This document shows, piece by piece, positions 58,161-64,000 of a stretch of 64,000 nt of DNA. The number at the start of each line of letters is the position of its first letter. Position 1 is the stretch's first letter. Below the pieces are notes generated by a model, which saw only the letters and a list, made by a program, of their open reading frames with translations, was not told the origin of the DNA and ran no database searches. The translations under genes and the position numbers were made by a program. This stretch comes from Schistosoma haematobium (taxonomy: Eukaryota; Platyhelminthes; Trematoda; Strigeidida; Schistosomatidae), in contig NC_067198.1 of the NCBI RefSeq assembly GCF_000699445.3, positions 37,423,523 through 37,487,522 of the forward strand. Reading direction: 5' to 3'.

Positions 58161-58616
58161 AGATGGCGAATGTCTTGAGCATCAGTAGGTTGTCAAGAAC
58201 TTTCAGGATTCGGTTCCGAACTGATAGTACTGAATGTTTGCAGTAATTCCGTGTTCTTGCAGTCGTGTTGCAGTGTGTAACATTGCTGGCTACTCACGAT
58301 GACTTTGATTGCATACTTTTGAGTACTTTTTGAGTATCCGTTTGAAGTATGGGTCGATTATGCGCTTAACGGTGACTGGGGATGATCTTCAACTAAGAAG
58401 TGAAGGTACACAAACAGATAACTAAGTATTTCCGTCTACTGATCTCCGTTTGCACGGGTCAACGGGTAGTTTATGATGCTGTAACAGGTTTATACAAATG
58501 ATTGGCACAGAAACATCTGAACCAACGAAAATACGTTCAAAGGGTCTGTATAAACTCACGTTAAGACAGACATATCGCTTGCCATATGTGGCGATCGATT
58601 TCCCATTTGGCGCCTG

Positions 58617-59000
58617 TTAGTTGAAAAACGGTTCGTGCAGACAGTCATTAGAATTCACGTCGAGAACGCTTACTGCTGCAGTGTCGACGAGATAGCGAAC
58701 TGTCGTCACCACGTCAGTGACGTGCAACGGGCGGCTATATCTGCCGCTGTGGTTGCCGTTATTACGTGCTTGCGGGAAAGTTTCACGGAGGGATTTTCGT
58801 GTGTTACTGTTCGTAGATCGGGAAGCTTCAGCGTTCTCTGCAATTTCTAGGTGACTTACAGCACATACTGTGGTACCAACACCAAGCATAGTTATTCGTC
58901 TCTTGTGGTCCAGGAACAGATCTTTTAGGTGACCGGGAGCATCTACCATTATGATGAATACTAAGATAACGAGTGAGTGTGGCGGAAATCAGCAATGTCA
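58617..59000 (-). pseudogene. Ty3/gypsy protease region fragment
   Basis: The minus-strand frame 58,949-58,617 contains RYLVDTAAVSVLDVN, matching the retropepsin active site LVDTGA with Ala in place of Gly, preceded by a basic, Ser/Asn-rich gag-like end. It ends shortly after. Position upstream of the RNase H and integrase pieces is right for one decayed element running from 59 to 57.4 kb. Confidence 0.65.
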
Positions 59001-59559
59001 TTGTTTGTTGCTTGAGTTTCTTTGACAGAATAAACCACAGTGCTGGTGGTGCTGTTAGCCTTCAGAATCCGGTCAGTAGATGCAGCGAATTTGCTTACGG
59101 CGTTCGGACAAGAACCACTTACTCCTGTTGGGGAAACTTCAATAAGTAGGGCTGTCTAAAATGGCTGTTGACCAACGATCTCTCGCATATGTAGTAACAC
59201 TTCTGTTGATCAGTCGTGTCACAACTCGATGTTGTGGAAATGCCGGTCTAACCTTTGTTGGCTAAATAGATCTCCACGTTCAAAAGCAGCCTTCTTTAAA
59301 GTGTCATGAGGTCTATAAATGCTACTAATAAACATACTAGGCGCGACGTACCTGTTAAGATCGCTCAGTAGTGCCTTCATTACTGCGATGAATTTTAATC
59401 TATTTAGGTGTCTTTTCCATCAATTATAAAGGTAAGATGTACAAATAAAAAAATCCGAGGATACAATGGTAATATCACTGTGTAAAAATGAATTGATATA
59501 CAATGACGCAACAAGGAACAAACTCACAGTTTGTTGTATGGTGTAGCAGATTACGTAGG

Positions 59560-59905
59560 ACTCACCACTAAAAATGCCACAGAAATTCAGAGTTTGACAA
59601 CACCTTAATTTGTAACATATTTATGATCGAAGGAAACCAACCAGGCCAAATTAAAAGCTAGGAATGAAGGAGTTCGAAAATGTGTTTGAAAAGTTTTCGA
59701 TGTGTTGAAAAACGTATGATCTGAGCTGGCCAGTAGTCTCAAGGGATGCATAGCACAGTATACCCACTCATGATCTAGCATGGATGCATGACTGAGCGTC
59801 TTCAGCTAGTGTGTCCGGTAAAATTAACGAGATCGGAATCAGTGTCAAAGGCTCACTGAACTATTTATATTGGCAATTTATTTACAGATGCAAATCTGTA
59901 GATTT
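59560..59905 (+). repeat. Uninterrupted copy of the repeat split at 43,850/45,900
   Basis: Holds both blocks in order without the RTE: CAGAGTTTGACAACACC, GATCTGAGCTGGCCAG, CACTCATGATCTAGCATGG, GGCAATTTATTTACAGATGC. It directly precedes CR1-like coding and may be internal sequence of that element. Confidence 0.5.
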
Positions 59906-59924
59906 CAGAATTTCAAGTTTGAAT

Positions 59925-61240
59925 TTCCTTCACAATCTTCCGCCACAAGTACCATCAAACGTATTACATTTCGCTGATGATTTGAAACTTTGGAGAGAGA
60001 TACGCAACCAAGAGAATATACTGGCGCTTCAAGAGGATCTGATTCGACTTAAAACTTGGGCAGATGACAACGGACCTACACCTCAAATTGTAAAGAAGCC
60101 CATCTGAGACATGTTGCAGACTACAGCTACAACTTAGACAACTCCCATTTAGAAGTATCACGAGTTGAAAAAGATTTTGAAGGCTGTTGCCCTACGATTT
60201 GAAGTCTTACATTAACTGTGACAAAAATACCTTTCGAGCAAACCTTGCACTGGTAACATTGAAGCTCATTTTGGCCAGTTCGACGGTAGAACTTTCCACA
60301 TAGTCTTCAACAGTTCCATTCGTCCCCATTTACAATGCAGAAACATAGTAATTTCTCCCTCACTCCAGAATGATAAGGACACTCTGAAATGTACCCAACG
60401 GCGAGCCACTAAATCAGTTCGGGGACTCAAATTCAAGCCTTATGAGGAGCGCCTCCAATCACTAAGTCTCTACCTGTTGAGCTACAGGAGTCATAGAGCT
60501 GACCTTTTAATTGCTAACAGTATCCTTAACACTTCTGGACATCCCCTGAAACACCTACTTAAGTTTAACTCCAATGCAAACGTTTGGGAGTAACACCCAG
60601 AAACTGGAAATACAACTCAGCAAAACGGCTTGTAGACATGACTTCTACTCTTTAAGAGTTGTCAACTTCTGGAATTTGCTGCCGGCTGGGCTAGTTCAAA
60701 TGACTTCCCGGGAGTCTTCCAAAAGGAAACTTGACCTATTCGTAAGGATTCAGGACATCTTATTATGAGTTACCAATTTCTTTTTCTTTTCTAACCTATT
60801 ATAGCTAATATACCTAGGCTCCTACCTGGAGGTATTGGTGATCCCCTGCTACTAGACACGGACGCCTGTTAAGCGAAAGCTTCTATTCCGCCCACAACCA
60901 ATTGACCCATTTAAAGGTTTGGCTTCTCAAGGTCGTCTGGTGTCTGTGGTTTTCGGTTGTATTTTTGTTTATTCTACGTCTGATGTCTAGCAAGCATGAA
61001 GGTAGGTTTTGTATACTTCTGTTAACGTCTTTGTGTGATGTGCTGAACTGCAGAATGCTTTCCAGTTTATAGATATTAAGGCCTCATGGCTATCACTTAA
61101 TAATAGCCACCCTTCAATTTACTCCCACTGATATTTATATATATAATATTTATGTATCATATGTGCGAAACTACCCAGATAACGCTTTGCAGCTCTGTGA
61201 GCGATAATAAATATTTTTAGCGTTGAAGGTCTGGGTTTTG
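59925..61240 (+). mobile_element. CR1-like non-LTR retrotransposon 3' part (SR1-type)
   Basis: The plus strand has HNLPPQVPSNVLHFADDLKLWREI with the catalytic FADD, then ILALQEDLIRLKTWADDNG. After frameshifts it keeps a KCK-like start, YNLDNSHLEVSRVEKD-like sequence, RATKSVRGLKFKPYEERLQSLSLYL, SILNTSGHPLKH, NTQKLEIQLSKTACRHDFYSLRVVNFWNLLPAGLV and SRESSKRKLDLFV. The 3' UTR shares GGAGGTATTGGTGATCC and TGTTAAGCGAAAGCTTCTA with the copy at 31,120. Several frameshifts and N-terminal truncation make it inactive. Confidence 0.85.
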
Positions 61241-61743
61241 TGGTCGTACTTAAGACTTCAATATATTAAATTTAAACTAATTAATTAATAATTGTTAGTG
61301 TATCTCCACCTAGATAGCGTTTCCAGTTCTCGTCAAAATGGGATTAAATACCTAAACTTGTTGTGCAAGCTGGTTATCTGGATGATATCTCTTCACATTT
61401 CAACGACTTTAACACTTTTGTCTCCCATGACTTTTATTTAGCTCTTAATATTACGTTTAGAGTATTTGGTATCGGGATAAGCTAAAAAGCCTTTTCCCCT
61501 CAGGTTTGTTTAGCCTATGATGAATACTGAAAATTGTCTAAAGGTTGTATATAGTTGTTTTAGAATCACTTGGTACTACTAAGCTTCTGTTAATCGAACT
61601 TGCATTAAAAATCAAGCGTTAAATAAAGTGCTACTAGATATTGTCCAAGATATTTTGCCCACAAGTTATGTAACTAGTTAACTTTTATCTCTCTCAAAAG
61701 TGTCTTGGCGGATATAATTAAAATTCGATATTTCTACTCCAAA

Positions 61744-61812
61744 TGTGTGGCGCATATATATTTGGTGCCCTCTTGTACCATTGTTTATGTGTTCAAATAA
61801 ATAAATAATAAA
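61744..61812 (+). mobile_element. R3 retroelement 3' end, very short
   Basis: TGTGTGGCGCATATATATTTGG to an AATAAATAAATAATAA tail: only the last 70 bp of the family seen at 5,118 and 62,355. Confidence 0.7.
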
Positions 61813-61850
61813 AACTCCTAATGCCGATTCATAGTCGACTTATACATAGG

Positions 61851-64000
61851 TCAGTCAGTCAGCTATAACGCAGGACCAGGCACATATGCATCGGTCCAAG
61901 TTGCAATAACTCATTAGTAAAACAAGATGAACACCGAATTCATAGTCGTTACTTCAATGAAAGTAATGTACAAAAAGAAAGATTGCATATAAGGATATAG
62001 TACAGGAAGGAAGACTTAGTACATAGAAAGAAAGATATAAAGCAATTTTAATCTCATGGCTTAAGTGATCTATTCGGAAATATGGCACCCAGAGTCCCAA
62101 CCATTGTTTATGATAGTCATGCGGACCCTAACCAAGTAGTCTGCATATCCCAACACGGATCAGATTAGAAGTTAGTGACTCCAGACACTAATGCCACGTT
62201 TTGGTTTGGCCGCCCCTAACTTTCTTCCAACCATTGCGCGTCGTGGTAATCGGTGTTCAGGCATATGTAACACGTGGCCCAACCATCTCAGTCGATGAAG
62301 ATTCACAACCTCATCAACTGATTTACCATCATTCCCTAATACCCTGTGTCTAACCCTCTCGAAATGCTCTCACATGGCCACCCGTATGTAGCCTCTGCCA
62401 GGGAAGTCTTACTGCCTTCTTGTGTCATTACTGTTTACGAAATTGAGAGGACGAAAAGCGGTTGTCCAACGCTTTAACCACGTTGGTGGACATGGAGAGT
62501 CCACCTAGCGGAGTCGGAAAACCCTGATTCCAAACGAATGGTGTACATGGGCTCCAGTATCCTGCGGGGAAAAATGGCGTATGAACCAATAATTGGTCAC
62601 CGGCTACCATGGGACTGCATCTCCTTACGATGCTCCACTGCCTCGTGGATCAGACCTTCAGATCGAAGGCTCTGGGTGTGGCCCCCTAAGAGAACCACCT
62701 ACTTCGGTTTGGGCACCCGGACAGTATCACAGCCCTCACACATATCTAATGAGATTTGTGTGGCGCATATATATTTGGTGCCTCCTTGTACCAATATCTT
62801 TGTGTTAAAATAAAATAAAACTCCACTATTACTTACCCGATGATCCCAGCAGATGCGAGCAATATTTTCAAGGCATCTGTCGTCAAATACTAGTAGCTTA
62901 CGAGTATCTTCGAATCTTAATGGCCATGTTTTGCAGCCGTAAAGTAAAACAGAACTAACCGCTGCACAGTATACTCGTCCCTTAATAGATAGGCGGATAT
63001 CTCGCCTTCGTTTTCAGAACTACATAAGTGTGACCTCACTTGTTTCTGGAACCAAACAGGACTATGTCATCTGCGTATTCTAAGTCGACAAGTGGACCTG
63101 CTGGAAGGAGATCAATACCCAAGAATTCAGTAGACGAGAATGTTATTTCCATCAGTAGGTTTATGATAAAGTTAAACAAAAATGGAGAGAGTGGACAGCC
63201 TTGACAGACACCACTTGAGGTTGCAAAAGTAGATGACAGTTCGCCATAAGCTCTGACTCGACTAGTAGTGTTCGAGTAAAGAGCCTTCACAAGGTTTATG
63301 TACTTCTGAGGTACACCTTTCAATGACAGACACTGCCACAGAATCTCGCGGTCTACCGAGTCAAATGCTGCTTTTAAGTCAAGAAAGACCACCATTGTCG
63401 GACGCCGATAAGTATGCCTATGTTCTAGAACCTGACGAATGGTGAATATGTGGTGGATGCAGCCACGACCAGGTTTGAAGCCAGCTTGATTCTCTCGTGT
63501 TTGCAGTTCACGAGTCTTAGTTAGGCGTCTGATAATTATCGAGGCTAGTGTTTTAGATGCTATGTTAGTTAAAGTCATCCCTCTATGGTTGTCACAGGAT
63601 AATTTTGACCCTCTCTTTTATATTGGGACGATAAGTGATTGTGACCAGTCGGATGGGATAACGTCCAGCTCCCAGATCTTAGCTAATATATTGGTTAGCC
63701 TTATCGCTAAAATTGGACCACCATCCTTAAAGACCTCTGGAGCCAATCCATCTGTACCAGCTGCTCTTCTTTGTTTCAGATTAACTATAGCCTTTTGAAC
63801 TTCTGCTAGATTTGGGGGACCTACTTCAATGTTCCGTTCACACTGTCTGAGAATGGAGGGTAGTTGTAGAGTAGCTGAAGGCCAGCTGAACTGTTCTCTG
63901 AAATGTTCCGCCCATCGTTCTAAACGTCTGGACTGAGAGCAGATGAGGGTGTCGTCTTTTTTCGAAATAGTCTGACTTATTAATTCCAGTTTCTTTTATT
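61851..64000 (-). mobile_element. RTE-clade retrotransposon copy B, with nested insertion and internal deletion
   Basis: The minus strand from 64,000 reads WAEHFREQFSWPSATLQLPSILRQCE, NLAEVQKAIVNLKQRRAAGTDGLAPEVFKDGG, LAKIWELDVIPSDWSQSLIVPI, a stop at about 63,623, then the frame 63,578-63,036 with the RT core (FLDLKAAFDSVDREIL, SGVCQGCPLSP, LEYADDIVLF). At 63,053 the reading frame ends where about 275 bp present in copy A (44,850-45,123) are replaced by about 43 bp of unrelated sequence. The 3' part down to the (GTCA)n tail at 61,851 is present but split by an R3 insertion (62,355-62,820). The element continues beyond the window. Confidence 0.9.
62355..62820 (+). mobile_element. R3 retroelement nested in RTE copy B
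   Basis: About 465 bp in plus orientation with an AAATAAAATAAAA tail. It interrupts RTE sequence that is continuous in copy A (TGCGTCTAACCTCACTATTACTT at 44,648). The 5' end is truncated at the TCGAAATGCTCTCACATGG block compared with the copy at 38,461-39,000. The target duplication is at most three bases or obscured. Confidence 0.8.

Overview
The window looks like nuclear DNA of a blood fluke (genus Schistosoma). Several independent signals agree: AT-rich sequence with sparse short exons; several copies of the Sm-alpha type satellite/SINE that carries the schistosome hammerhead ribozyme; RTE-clade non-LTR retrotransposon ends with (TAAG)n or (TGAC)n tails; CR1-like, Penelope-like and Ty3/gypsy remnants; and one flatworm-style exon of a conserved transcription factor. 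The species cannot be fixed from the sequence alone.

Layout. From 1 to about 30.7 kb the DNA is very AT-rich and holds two candidate terminal exons (2,938-3,295 and 4,836-5,112) of proteins I do not recognise. It is seeded with small Pol III-type elements. These are Sm-alpha copies and a second, more abundant tRNA-derived SINE, called SINE-H here. SINE-H has A and B boxes followed by a recognisable type I hammerhead ribozyme. Some SINE-H copies are fold-back structures and one is a partial tandem dimer. Short 5'-truncated RTE copies and a MITE-like element are also present.

From about 30.7 kb onwards base composition is visibly more GC-rich and I see no more hammerhead SINEs. This half holds a CR1-like fragment (31.1-32.4 kb), a long stretch I cannot assign (32.4-37.9 kb), a cluster of RTE 3' ends, and the one confident host gene. 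That gene is the nuclear factor Y subunit alpha (NF-YA) exon at 39,981-40,782, with a likely preceding exon ending at 39,579.

From 43.8 kb to the end the window is a graveyard of nested retroelements: two RTE copies sharing a 467-bp identical tract; Ty3/gypsy integrase, RNase H and protease fragments; a long LTR; fragments of a transposase-domain-like gene; a CR1/jockey-like 3' end; and a Penelope-like ORF that keeps reverse transcriptase and GIY-YIG endonuclease motifs.

How it fits together: NF-YA is the only clear cellular function, the DNA-contacting subunit of the CCAAT-binding trimer. Everything else recognisable is mobile DNA. The non-autonomous Pol III elements presumably depend on the reverse transcriptases of the autonomous families, but this is inference.
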